NCBI RefSeq assembly: GCF_900176485.1
Contig: NZ_FWYD01000015.1
Coordinates: 1-64,000, forward strand
Direction: 5' to 3'
DNA: 64,000 nt
From: Primorskyibacter flagellatus
GTDB taxonomy: Bacteria > Pseudomonadota > Alphaproteobacteria > Rhodobacterales > Rhodobacteraceae
Part shown: positions 46,442 through 54,638 of the stretch, piece by piece
Position numbering within the stretch: position 1 is the stretch's first letter
How the letters are laid out: the number at the start of each line of letters is the position of its first letter
Position numbers and translations under genes: made by a program
Notes under the pieces: generated by a model
Database searches by the model: none
What the model saw: the letters and a program-made list of their open reading frames with translations, nothing else
What the model was told of the DNA's origin: nothing

Positions 46442-46918
46442 TCAGGCAGCGGCGCGGTTTTGGCGATGCTGGATGTGCTCGACAGAGACCTTCAGCAGCC
46501 AGTCCTCAAAACCGAGAATGGTCTGGTGATTGGAGACCGCCTCGATCCAGACCGCACGCGGATCGCCAACAATCTGCGTAGGATCGTTGTCGATCCGGCC
46601 ATTGGCCATCCACGGTTCCGGCTGAATGCGGACAAGCCAGTCCGCCAGCGACGGGATCCGTCCCTGGCAGTCCTCGCGCACATGCTGCTCACCGATCCAG
46701 CGGATCGGGACGACCCGGCCCGCGCTGTTGGTCAGGCTGCGGCCGAAGTGACGTTCGGCATCATAGATCCCGACTGTATGATGTTTTTGGGCTCTGTGAA
46801 CAAAGAGACCTAGGTGCTCTTTGGATGAGTCAAACCAGTCATGCACGAACTGATAGTCATCTGGAACACCGCCGAATTTTCGGGCGGAGCTTTCGGCGTG
46901 GTGGAGGGGATGTGCCAT
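46442..46918 (-). CDS. DUF6915-like protein
   Basis: About 158 aa. It starts MAHPLHHAESSARKFGGVPD and contains DYQFVHDWFDSSKEHLGLF, FGRSLTNSAGRVVPIRWIGE and QHVREDCQGRIPSLADWL. This histidine-rich arrangement fits the family I know as DUF6915; the assignment is by memory of the consensus. Metal binding is possible given the HH and HxxH groups. Function unknown. Confidence 0.65.
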   Translation of the reverse strand: MAHPLHHAESSARKFGGVPDDYQFVHDWFDSSKEHLGLFVHRAQKHHTVGIYDAERHFGRSLTNSAGRVVPIRWIGEQHVREDCQGRIPSLADWLVRIQPEPWMANGRIDNDPTQIVGDPRAVWIEAVSNHQTILGFEDWLLKVSVEHIQHRQNRAAA

Positions 46919-46919
46919 G

Positions 46920-47303
46920 TCAGAGCCCCTCGTGTTCGGTGGTGTTGGTTTCGATATAGCGGTTCGAGTGGCTAACATCGATCTTGTCCGTCTCGAGCGC
47001 CCAGGTCAGCTCGCCATAACCGCCCTCGTTGTTCTCGAATCCGGGGCTCAGCGCATAGGCGAAATCCCAACCAAAATCTTCAACCCGGCGTCGCAACTCT
47101 TCTGTCAGCGTGATCGTGTCGGGTGTCACGACGACATCCTCGACATTGCCGGAATCGCCGTAGCCTTCATATTGCACCTCGATGCTGGTCACGCCGAAGG
47201 CACGCAGCTCGGAGAGAAGGGCAGCGCGAGTCTCGCCCCGCTCTTCGGATGCGCGTCTCTGGGATTCGAGCATCTGTGCGTAGAAATCAGTCGCTTGTGT
47301 CAT
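46920..47303 (-). CDS. DUF6878-like protein
   Basis: 127 aa. IEVQYEGYGDSGNVEDVVV and FENNEGGYGELTWALETDKI are typical of a family I know as DUF6878, common among small alphaproteobacterial plasmid genes. AAGGAC lies upstream of the ATG. One base separates its stop from the next gene's ATG. Function unknown. Confidence 0.65.
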   Translation of the reverse strand: MTQATDFYAQMLESQRRASEERGETRAALLSELRAFGVTSIEVQYEGYGDSGNVEDVVVTPDTITLTEELRRRVEDFGWDFAYALSPGFENNEGGYGELTWALETDKIDVSHSNRYIETNTTEHEGL

Positions 47304-47381
47304 GTCTTTTTGTCCTTTGGAATTGGGAGAGGGGAGGGCGACCGTTACGCGAGGCCGCCCCGGAGTTTCCTTTGGGGGGCT

Positions 47382-47678
47382 TCAGGCCGCAGCGTCGCCG
47401 CGGTTTTCAGCCGTCCGGTCAACCAGGTTGAAATACAGATTCTCGGTCGCGCGCTTGAACCCCGGCGGTTTGCGCGGGGCGAGGCAACGCACCGAAGCAC
47501 TGCAACTCTCACCATGCTCCATTGCGAACTGCGTCACCTTGTCGATCAAATCGTCCATGCCCGCGGCCTGGACGCGCTTTTCGGGGTAGGTCGCCATCAT
47601 ATGGAACTGGGTAACAACGAAGGCGCCGTCACGATGCGCGGGATAGAGGGTGATCTGGTAATCGAGTGTCTTGGCCAT
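47382..47678 (-). CDS. Small conserved hypothetical protein, 98 aa
   Basis: MAKTLDYQITLYPAHRDGAF start with CAGGAGA upstream. Segment MATYPEKRVQAAGMDDLIDK and a basic C-terminal half (RCLAPRKPPGFKRATENLYF) are visible. No family recognised. Confidence 0.6.
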   Translation of the reverse strand: MAKTLDYQITLYPAHRDGAFVVTQFHMMATYPEKRVQAAGMDDLIDKVTQFAMEHGESCSASVRCLAPRKPPGFKRATENLYFNLVDRTAENRGDAAA

Positions 47679-47744
47679 CTCTGGTCTCCTGCAGCAGGCC
47701 GGACGCGATCATCGCGCCCCTTGAAACCCGCCAGCCCGAAAGGA

Positions 47745-47765
47745 CCGCCCTTTATGCAAGGACGG
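47745..47765 (-). terminator. Hairpin after the DUF3768 gene
   Basis: CCGCCCTT (47745-47752) and AAGGACGG (47758-47765). The single mismatch on the plus strand becomes a G-U pair on the minus-strand RNA, which suits a terminator of minus-strand genes. It resembles the hairpin at 48241-48263 in sequence and flanks. Confidence 0.5.
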
Positions 47766-47794
47766 CCCGGGGCGGCGATTGGGGGTGGAGGGCG

Positions 47795-48175
47795 TCAGTA
47801 TTCCGACGGGAGAAGCAAGGTCAGCACGCGACGCGTCTGTTTCGGGTCGGAAGGCTCAGGCGAGCCGTACTGATAATCGACGTCGTACAAGTCGATCTTG
47901 AACCAAACCTTCGTGCCATTGAATTCGATGACCCCCATCTCGTGCAATCCCTGCGGGTCACTGTCGGCATTGAAGGCGTCGAACGCGGCAACGCGGCGTG
48001 TGAGTTCCAGTTGTGCGTCGGGTCCAAGCGCGGCGACGCCACATGTCATCACAAACTGTCCCTGCGGGGCATCGGCAACGGAAGGATTGCCGAGGATGGA
48101 ATTGCGAAACGCGTCATTCTGCGCGGCGATGCGTGCGGCTTCCTGAACAGGATCGAGGTCGAGTCTGGTGGTCAT
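47795..48175 (-). CDS. DUF3768 domain-containing protein
   Basis: About 126 aa. AAQNDAFRNSILGNPSVA, FVMTCGVAALGPDAQLELTR, RVAAFDAFNADSDPQGLHEM, FKIDLYDVDYQYGSPEPSDP and RVLTLLLPSEY reproduce the DUF3768 family. The start at 48175 has GGAGACATCC upstream. Function unknown; common on plasmids near ParB-type genes as here. Confidence 0.82.
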   Translation of the reverse strand: MTTRLDLDPVQEAARIAAQNDAFRNSILGNPSVADAPQGQFVMTCGVAALGPDAQLELTRRVAAFDAFNADSDPQGLHEMGVIEFNGTKVWFKIDLYDVDYQYGSPEPSDPKQTRRVLTLLLPSEY

Positions 48176-48240
48176 AGGATGTCTCCGGGACGGGCCAGCC
48201 GATCCGATATCGGCTGTCGGCAACCCGTCAGCCGGAAAGA

Positions 48241-48263
48241 GCCGCCCTCGATGTGAGGGCGGC
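48241..48263 (-). terminator. Hairpin after the ParB-family gene
   Basis: GCCGCCCTC (48241-48249), loop GATGT, GAGGGCGGC (48255-48263), a perfect 9-bp stem just past the stop of the gene at 48302. There is no T-run. Confidence 0.5.
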
Positions 48264-48301
48264 CCAAAGCTCATGTCGTGATCAGGTCGGTGTTCGCTTC
48301 G

Positions 48302-50473
48302 TCAGGCCGCATCTCCGCTAAGGAAGGCGGGCAAGGACGATGGTTCATTGCTCTCCGCCTCGGCCAGAGCGTCTGCGGCAGGCACGTCGCCTTCCTCCGC
48401 CTCGGGCGCATCGCCAATCATTTTGGCGTCGGCCTCCGCCGCACCGGCAAACACCATCCCGTCTGGCAGCCAGCGCGTTGTCTTTGCTGCCGTCGCCGCG
48501 TCGAAACCTTCCGTCTCGCCGGCCGTTTCCGCGAAAGCGCGCTCCATCGCGGCTGCGAGATCGCCCTTGCGTTCGCGATTGCGATCCTCGGCGTAATCAT
48601 CGCCGATGAGCTTGCGCGCCGTGGCCACCGCATGCCCCTTGTTGACGCGACCCCAGTAGTTCTGGGCACTCGGGCGCCAGCAGGCCGCCACATCGACGTC
48701 GAGCCGCGCACCAATCTCCTCAATGATGTGGGAGGGGCGATTGTCAGAGGAGAGCTGCGGCTTGACCGCGAGACCCGTCGCCCAGGCGAAAAGCGCCTGC
48801 TTGTCCGCAATGGGCAGGGCCGACATCGCCCGGAAGTCATCGGGTTTCTCCAGCTTCATCCAGTCGGTGGCGAGGTCCTGCTCCAACGCCTCAAGCATCT
48901 TCTGAGCGACGGTGTCCGCATGCAGCACCTCGCGGTTTTGCGCCTGGAAGGGCCGGATGGAGATATCGAGCGCCTCGTTGTTGTAGGACCGCCCCAAAGC
49001 CTGCTCGCAGAGCGCGTAGAGCATCGCATCGAAAGCCACCTCGAAATCCGCCGCCAGATGCGCCCGCAGGATGTGCTGACGCGTGGCGCGCAGATCGTCG
49101 GCCAGGCTCGCCGAAATCCCGTCCGCCTTGCGCAACGTCGCGGCCGGGTCGGAGCTCGGCACCGGCGTGGAGGAGGTCGGCGGCGTCACCTGTGGGCGGG
49201 CAGGGGAGGGAGCGCCATCCGGATCTGCGGTGGTATCGTCCGGTTCGGGCGCAACAGGAATGTCCTCGGGCCGCACCAGGCCTTTCTCGACGCGCAACAC
49301 CCCGTCATGGCCGATGGTCAGGACTACACCGGCGATAGCGCGATCTGCCTCGGCATAGGGTTGCCGTTCGCGCTGCATGGCTTCAATTTCGCGCAAACGC
49401 GGCTCGATGGCGTAGTATTCTTCGGTCTCCGCGTCGGTCCAGTCCTCCCCGTCGTTCTGCGCCGCCAATTCTTCCTCACGCGCGATGAGACGTTCCTCCT
49501 CGGCCAGCATGTCCGCATCCGGTTCGATGTCCTGCGGATAGACCCGCCCGAAACTGCGAAACGCGCCATAATCCACCGAAAGATGCACTTCGACCCATTT
49601 CCATATCCCTTCGAAGGGTTTGGCCGCAGCCTGCAGTTTCTCAATGGCGAGACGCTCCAAGAGGTCGGGGTTTTCCATATGAGCGGTTGCCCGGTCGTCG
49701 AAGAGATCCCGCAGCAGAACCCCGCCCGCCGCCTCATACGCCTCGATGCCGACAAATCGACCAATTGCCGAGTTCGCCGAATGTGCGGCCCCGGTCAGCT
49801 GACGTTTGATGCTCTGCGGATGGATGTGATAGCCGCCCTTCACGGCGTTCCAGACCGCGAGCTGGCGGTCATGGTCGTCGGTCAGCGTGAAAGCCATCAC
49901 GCATTCGAGGGTCAGATCACCGGCACGAAACTGCTCGATGATTTCGGGTGCGACACGGGCGAGTTTGAGGCGACGGCGCACCAGGTCGACGGAGACGCCG
50001 AATTTGAGCGCAATCTCGTCTTCGCTGCGACCCTCGCCGATCATCTTGTCGAAGGCCTCGAACTGGTCTGCCGGATGCATCGCCGCGCGCTGGAGGTTTT
50101 CTGTGGCCGAGGTAAGGATGGCGTTGCGCTCGTCCTCGACAAGGCAGGGCACTGGATGATCAGCGGGGATCACACCGTCCTCGGCGAGTTGTTTCAGCGC
50201 CTTGAGGCGACGACCGCCTGCGTCGACGGCAAAACGTGTCTCGGAAAGTGCGTGAACCACCAGGTTCTGCTTGATTCCCGTCTCGCGGATGCTCGCAAGA
50301 ATCTCGGCATCGTCGCTGGCGCTTGCGGCCACCTTGCGGACGTTGAGTGGGCTCGGCTCCAGCTTGTCGAGCGGGATCATCCGGATGTCGGCACCGCCGT
50401 CAGGCGCGGCCGATCCAACGGCTTCGGTCTTTTTTGAGGTGGTGGGATTCGGGCGGGTCGTGGTCTTGGCCAT
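48302..50473 (-). CDS. Long ParB/Srx-domain plasmid protein
   Basis: About 723 aa. The N-terminal ParB/Srx nuclease-like fold has IPLDKLEPSPLNVRKVAASA, ETRFAVDAGGRRLKALKQLA and SATENLQRAAMHPADQFEAF; the HTH is KFGVSVDLVRRRLKLARVAP. A long acidic middle and a helical C-terminal domain follow. It is too long for a simple partition ParB and not next to a ParA. Such proteins are common on alphaproteobacterial plasmids and may act in DNA processing or regulation. The gene at 32975-34403 is a decayed relative. Start at 50473 (MAKTTTRPN). Confidence 0.82.
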   Translation of the reverse strand: MAKTTTRPNPTTSKKTEAVGSAAPDGGADIRMIPLDKLEPSPLNVRKVAASASDDAEILASIRETGIKQNLVVHALSETRFAVDAGGRRLKALKQLAEDGVIPADHPVPCLVEDERNAILTSATENLQRAAMHPADQFEAFDKMIGEGRSEDEIALKFGVSVDLVRRRLKLARVAPEIIEQFRAGDLTLECVMAFTLTDDHDRQLAVWNAVKGGYHIHPQSIKRQLTGAAHSANSAIGRFVGIEAYEAAGGVLLRDLFDDRATAHMENPDLLERLAIEKLQAAAKPFEGIWKWVEVHLSVDYGAFRSFGRVYPQDIEPDADMLAEEERLIAREEELAAQNDGEDWTDAETEEYYAIEPRLREIEAMQRERQPYAEADRAIAGVVLTIGHDGVLRVEKGLVRPEDIPVAPEPDDTTADPDGAPSPARPQVTPPTSSTPVPSSDPAATLRKADGISASLADDLRATRQHILRAHLAADFEVAFDAMLYALCEQALGRSYNNEALDISIRPFQAQNREVLHADTVAQKMLEALEQDLATDWMKLEKPDDFRAMSALPIADKQALFAWATGLAVKPQLSSDNRPSHIIEEIGARLDVDVAACWRPSAQNYWGRVNKGHAVATARKLIGDDYAEDRNRERKGDLAAAMERAFAETAGETEGFDAATAAKTTRWLPDGMVFAGAAEADAKMIGDAPEAEEGDVPAADALAEAESNEPSSLPAFLSGDAA

Positions 50474-50638
50474 GGTCAGGGTCCTTGTCTCGCCGGACCC
50501 GGATGAGCCTCTCTCTATCCTTTCAAGCCCGGCACCCGGGCTTCCCTTTCTCTGGCTTTCACTGTGCGTTGACGTGTGAAGTGGTCCCATCTTTTCGGAC
50601 AGGTTTGCAGCGTTTCTAAGGTGTATCGGGTTTAGGTT

Positions 50639-51640
50639 TCATGCTGCGTGTCGCTCTTCCAAGCCTGCCCAATATGCGTCGTCCGGCGTCTGCCGATCAA
50701 GCGCGGAATGGGGTCGGCTGGTGTTATAGAATGCCATCCAGCCCTTGATGACACGACGGGCCCGGAAGCCTTCATTGATTTCTTCGAGATAGATGGCCTC
50801 CTGCTTCAGGGATCGCCAGAGGCGTTCGATGAAGATGTTGTCGAGGTAACGCCCGCGCCCGTCCATCGAGATGCGCACGCCCGCCTCGGTCAGCGTCGTG
50901 ATCCAGGCCGATCCGGTGAACTGCGATCCCTGATCTGTGTTCATGATCTCAGGCGGGCCGTACCTGGCGATGGCCTCGCTCAGTGCTTCGACGCAGAAGT
51001 CGGCGTGCATCGTGTTCGACAACCGCCAGCTCAGCACCTTGCGCGTCGCCCAGTCCATGATTGCCACCAGATAGAGGAAGCCATTTCTGACTGGCACAAA
51101 GGTGATATCGGCGCACCAGACCTGGTTCGGTCGGTCAATCACCATCTTCCTCAGCAGATACGGGAAGACCGGGTGCTGAGGATGCGGCTGGCTGGTTCGT
51201 GGGCGCTTGTAGACCGCTTCAAGACCCATCTTCGCCATCAATCGCCTGACGCGATGGCGGCCAACAACAATGCCTTCCCGGCGCAGATAGGCCGCGATCT
51301 GGCGCGACCCGAAGAATGGGTATTTGGTGAACACCCGGTCGATCTCTTTCATCATCGACAGCGTGTCGGCGTCGATCCCGGCGGGCGTGTAGTAGAACGC
51401 CGACCGGCTCAGGCTCACCAGCTTGCACTGCTGGCTGATGCTCAGCTTGGGGTGATCCCGGTTGATCATCGCGCGTTTCTTTCCAGGGCTCATCGCTTCA
51501 GCCCTTCCGACAAAAAATCGTTCTCGACCGCCAGCCTCCCGATCTTGGCGTGAAGTTCCTTTACTTCCGCCTCGGTCGGGCCGCTCTGCTTGCCACCCGA
51601 GAACACATCGGCCATGCCCTCGATGGCCTGCCGCTTCCAT
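50639..51640 (-). CDS. IS3 transposase OrfB (DDE integrase core)
   Basis: The HTH_21 segment EIDRVFTKYPFFGSRQIAAY and the rve core are complete, with catalytic residues in VWCADITFVPVRNGF (D), IMNTDQGSQFTGSAW (D) and DNIFIERLWRSLKQE (E). It is probably made as an OrfAB fusion by -1 frameshifting at an A6/T6 run (51512-51517). An internal start (MSPGKKRAM) could yield OrfB alone. Confidence 0.93.
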   Translation of the reverse strand: MEAAGHRGHGRCVLGWQAERPDRGGSKGTSRQDREAGGRERFFVGRAEAMSPGKKRAMINRDHPKLSISQQCKLVSLSRSAFYYTPAGIDADTLSMMKEIDRVFTKYPFFGSRQIAAYLRREGIVVGRHRVRRLMAKMGLEAVYKRPRTSQPHPQHPVFPYLLRKMVIDRPNQVWCADITFVPVRNGFLYLVAIMDWATRKVLSWRLSNTMHADFCVEALSEAIARYGPPEIMNTDQGSQFTGSAWITTLTEAGVRISMDGRGRYLDNIFIERLWRSLKQEAIYLEEINEGFRARRVIKGWMAFYNTSRPHSALDRQTPDDAYWAGLEERHAA

Positions 51641-51765
51641 GTGCTGACCTGATTTGGGTGCAACTGATGCTTCGCCGCGATCTCCTGCACGGTCTTGTCG
51701 CCACGCAGCGCTTCCAACGCCACCTTGGCCTTAAACTGATCTGTAAAGTTCCGGCGCTTTGCCAT
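51490..51765 (-). CDS. IS3 OrfA (HTH)
   Basis: 91 aa: MAKRRNFTDQFKAKVALEAL, TVQEIAAKHQLHPNQVSTWK and a leucine-zipper-like C-terminus, typical OrfA. It ends in the slippery TTTTTTG region that leads into OrfB. Confidence 0.93.
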   Translation of the reverse strand: MAKRRNFTDQFKAKVALEALRGDKTVQEIAAKHQLHPNQVSTWKRQAIEGMADVFSGGKQSGPTEAEVKELHAKIGRLAVENDFLSEGLKR

Positions 51766-51831
51766 GTTCGTATCCCTTCAAAGGTTCGGGAAACACCTTA
51801 GCTGACTGTCCGGTTTCCTGGGACCACTTCA

Positions 51832-51969
51832 GACCTCATCCGCTGACCTTCGTCTCTGGCCGCGGCTTTTCAAAATGCCATTCTTGAAGGCCAGATAGAA
51901 ATTTGCACTCGGTCACACGCAAACGGGGCGAAAAACCTCTTTGATTACAGGCGGCAACCTCAAAGGTTG
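51832..51969. other. Short spacer between IS3 and the thioesterase gene
   Basis: About 140 bp; no gene. AT content is higher than in the plasmid backbone, as in the catabolic cluster that follows. Confidence 0.35.
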
Positions 51970-52428
51970 CTAGCTCACTGTTTGATTTTCCGAACCCACT
52001 TCCGCGAGCAAAATCTGCCGAATTGAGCTTTCAATTTTGACTTTTCCAAATGTTGAAGCATCTCGGAAAACTGACTTCGTTTCGCATTCGAAGCAAATCA
52101 AGTCATGCTGACGGCCGACAACTTTTAGACCAACTGAACTTTCCCCGACATGGACCACATAGACCTCGCATGCTAGGTTCGCGCCTGCTTTCACCGGCGC
52201 ATGGAATTGTAGGTCCATAGAGACAAAAGGCATGGCCGTGTTTCTTTCCGTGAGTAGAAAAAGCCAGCCCCGGCCTGAAAGCAAATCGTCCCAGAAAGTC
52301 TCGATCGCTTCCAGCGCGAAATTCGTGATCCGGCCAGTAAAGGCGATTCCCAGCTGGTCACAGTCGCCAAAGAAAATCCTGCGTTCGAAGGCAAATCGTG
52401 GTTTAAATTCTGTTTCTGGTACATTCAT
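51970..52428 (-). CDS. Hotdog-fold acyl-CoA thioesterase (4HBT-like)
   Basis: 152 aa. ERRIFFGDCDQLGIAFTGRI and TNFALEAIETFW carry the Asp and helix pattern of 4-hydroxybenzoyl-CoA thioesterase-like proteins, and MPFVSMDLQFHAPVKAG is the central strand region. It would hydrolyse an acyl- or aryl-CoA, perhaps to release a blocked intermediate of the pathway. It is last in the minus-strand catabolic gene series. Confidence 0.78.
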   Translation of the reverse strand: MNVPETEFKPRFAFERRIFFGDCDQLGIAFTGRITNFALEAIETFWDDLLSGRGWLFLLTERNTAMPFVSMDLQFHAPVKAGANLACEVYVVHVGESSVGLKVVGRQHDLICFECETKSVFRDASTFGKVKIESSIRQILLAEVGSENQTVS

Positions 52429-52501
52429 TGCAGCGTTACGGGCTCAACATTTCTTTGTCTCTGGTGCGTGACAGCGATAGGAAGGAATAGTTTTCCGGTA
52501 A

Positions 52502-53383
52502 TTATGCCATGCGCCGGAATTCGGCGGGGGTCGCGCCTGTCATTTTTCGAAAAGTTCGACTAAAATGACTCTGATCTGCAAAACCGCAGTCAAGCGCGAC
52601 CACTTTCAGGGGGGCATTACCCTTTCTCAGCATCTCCTGGGCCTTCGATATTCGCTTGCGCAAAACATATGCATACGGTGCCAACCCAAACTCCGCCTTG
52701 AACTGACGCGAAAAGTGAAACTGGCTGAAACCGATAGATGCGGCCATGTCTTCCAGACTGAGGTTTTCACCTAAGCAGCTTTCAACGAGATCGATGATTC
52801 TCTGCCTTTGAGCAGGGCTGAAGTTCGAGTTTGCGTCGCTGGTCAAAGAGACCTTGGCGTACTGACGCAGAAGGTGAACGGCGATCTGGATGCGCAGGGC
52901 GTCGATGATCAATCTCTGGCCGATTCCACCGTTCTTTAGCTCATTCTCTAGCAATTGGATGCAGTTCAGGATACAGGGGTCCTTCGCAGACAGACAATCA
53001 TTGATCTCAATGGACTTCGGGTCACGATCAAAGACCGAAAGGGCCGTGTTTTCGAGTTCACTGTGACTGAGATAGACGTGTCTAACCGTGATAGGCTCGG
53101 ACCAACTCCAAGTGGATTCCTCTGCACGCGTGAGCAAGGAAATCCTACCTTTCTCTACGCGCGCGCTTTGCCATGGGCCGCCACTCGTGCGGCGCATAGT
53201 GGTTGGCGCGCCATCATATGCAACAATCATATAGTCGCGCATGGGGGGAATTGCCGCGTCTTGTCGCTCATAACGATAGCCCTTCAGGGTAATGCCGTTC
53301 CAGTTGCACCCGGAACTGTCCAACGTAGTCGTGCCGGGAATCCATTCGGGTATCCGGTCCGGTGATATGAGCAGTCTTTCCAT
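52502..53383 (-). CDS. AraC-family transcriptional regulator of the catabolic cluster
   Basis: About 293 aa. The C-terminal HTH pair (LSLEDMAASIGFSQFHFSRQ, FKAEFGLAPYAYVLRKRISK, LKVVALDCGFADQSHFSRTF) is complete. The N-terminal part resembles other AraC regulators but its ligand is unknown. The ATG at 53383 follows AGGGAGG. It lies 50 bp after the CoA-transferase gene in the same direction. Confidence 0.88.
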   Translation of the reverse strand: MERLLISPDRIPEWIPGTTTLDSSGCNWNGITLKGYRYERQDAAIPPMRDYMIVAYDGAPTTMRRTSGGPWQSARVEKGRISLLTRAEESTWSWSEPITVRHVYLSHSELENTALSVFDRDPKSIEINDCLSAKDPCILNCIQLLENELKNGGIGQRLIIDALRIQIAVHLLRQYAKVSLTSDANSNFSPAQRQRIIDLVESCLGENLSLEDMAASIGFSQFHFSRQFKAEFGLAPYAYVLRKRISKAQEMLRKGNAPLKVVALDCGFADQSHFSRTFRKMTGATPAEFRRMA

Positions 53384-53435
53384 CTTGGCCTCCCTGAACT
53401 TTTTCACGATCGTCCGCTTGAGCTGAAATTTCGGC

Positions 53436-54638
53436 TTAGGTCGTCTCGCGCATCCGCGGTTCTTCTCGAACGATATTCGCTTGAGTCAATCTATCGATTT
53501 CAGCTTCTGTCAGTCCAGCCTCGCTAAGCAACTCCCTACTATGCTGCCCGAAGCGAGGCGGTGCCGCGCGAACCGCTCCGGGGGTACGCGACAAGCGTGC
53601 TGGCACGCCGGTGCCGCGGTAGGTGCCAACTGATACCACCATGCCGCGATGTCGGGTGTGTGGATGCTCCAACGCTTCATTCACATTCCGAACGACTCCG
53701 GCGGGAATCCCAGCTTTCAAAAGCACCGGCTCAAGTTTGAAGGCGTCATGTTGCACCAGGCACTCTGACAAGACCTCTGTCATCTCTGACCGATGCGCAA
53801 GACGCGCGGCATTGTCGGCAAATCGTGGATCGCAGGGCACCTCAGGTAGGCCAAGCACGTCACAGAGTTTTGCGAACTGACCATTGTTACCGATAGCCAG
53901 ATAGAGTTTGCCATTACTTGTTTCGAACATGTCGTATGGTACGATATTTGGATGCCCATTGCCGGTCGCCATTGGTATCTGTCCGGACATGAGGGAATTA
54001 GCCGCTTGGGGATGCATCATGCTGATCGCGCAATCATATAGCGGCACTTCGATGGCTTGGCCCAATCCGGACCGGCCCCGTTCCAAAAGTGCGGCGAGAA
54101 TAGCGTTACAGGCGATCAGACCGGTGCCGATGTCCACGATGGGCGTACCCATGCGTGTCGGGCCTTCGGAGGGATTGCCGTTGATGCTCATGAGGCCCGT
54201 CATAGCTTGTACCACGGCGTCATAGCCGGGAAAACCGCCAAGTGGGCCATCGGAACCAAATCCAGTCACATGGCAGAGTACCAGTCTAGGAAAACGTGCC
54301 CTGAGAACATCAGCATAACCAAGCCCCCATTTTTCAAGAGTACCAGACTTAAAATTGTGAACTAAAACATCCGCATCCTGAAGAAACCGCAAAATCAGGT
54401 CGCGCCCTTCCGGTTGCTGCAGATCGATAGCGATGGACCGCTTGTTGCGGTTGGCGCCAGAGAAATAAGCGCTGAGTTCATCATTGAAAGGCGGGCCCCA
54501 ACTGCGGGTCTCGTCGCCCAGAGGCGGCTCCACCTTGATGACCTCAGCGCCATGATCCGCAAGCATTTGGGTGCAGTAAGGCCCGCCCAGCACGCGGCTG
54601 AGGTCGACCACCTTGATCCCGTCCAATGAGCCAGCCAT
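53436..54638 (-). CDS. CaiB/BaiF-family (type III) CoA-transferase
   Basis: 400 aa. LDGIKVVDLSRVLGGPYCTQ, MLADHGAEVIKVEPPLGDET and FPGYDAVVQAMTGLMSING (catalytic Asp) are family signatures. It moves CoA from a donor such as succinyl-CoA to a carboxylic acid, activating the substrate for beta-oxidation. The ATG at 54638 overlaps the alcohol dehydrogenase stop (TGATG), so the genes are coupled. Confidence 0.92.
   Translation of the reverse strand: MAGSLDGIKVVDLSRVLGGPYCTQMLADHGAEVIKVEPPLGDETRSWGPPFNDELSAYFSGANRNKRSIAIDLQQPEGRDLILRFLQDADVLVHNFKSGTLEKWGLGYADVLRARFPRLVLCHVTGFGSDGPLGGFPGYDAVVQAMTGLMSINGNPSEGPTRMGTPIVDIGTGLIACNAILAALLERGRSGLGQAIEVPLYDCAISMMHPQAANSLMSGQIPMATGNGHPNIVPYDMFETSNGKLYLAIGNNGQFAKLCDVLGLPEVPCDPRFADNAARLAHRSEMTEVLSECLVQHDAFKLEPVLLKAGIPAGVVRNVNEALEHPHTRHRGMVVSVGTYRGTGVPARLSRTPGAVRAAPPRFGQHSRELLSEAGLTEAEIDRLTQANIVREEPRMRETT

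Larger units (their letters stand above)
50577..51831 (-). mobile_element. IS3-family insertion sequence
   Basis: 1255 bp. The ends begin TGAAGTGGTCCCA at 50577 and, inverted, at 51831, with further similarity through CGGACAG. orfA and orfB overlap in the -1 arrangement of IS3 elements. I see no target duplication (left CGTG, right GACC). It separates the plasmid backbone from the catabolic cluster. Confidence 0.88.

Noticed and set aside
48278-50437. Plus-strand open frame of about 720 codons opposite the ParB-family gene
   Set aside because: Mirror frame of a well-supported ParB/Srx gene; product rich in Arg, Gly and His with no domain.
50648-51553. Plus-strand open frame across the IS3 element
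   Set aside because: Antisense to orfB, which has all DDE residues.
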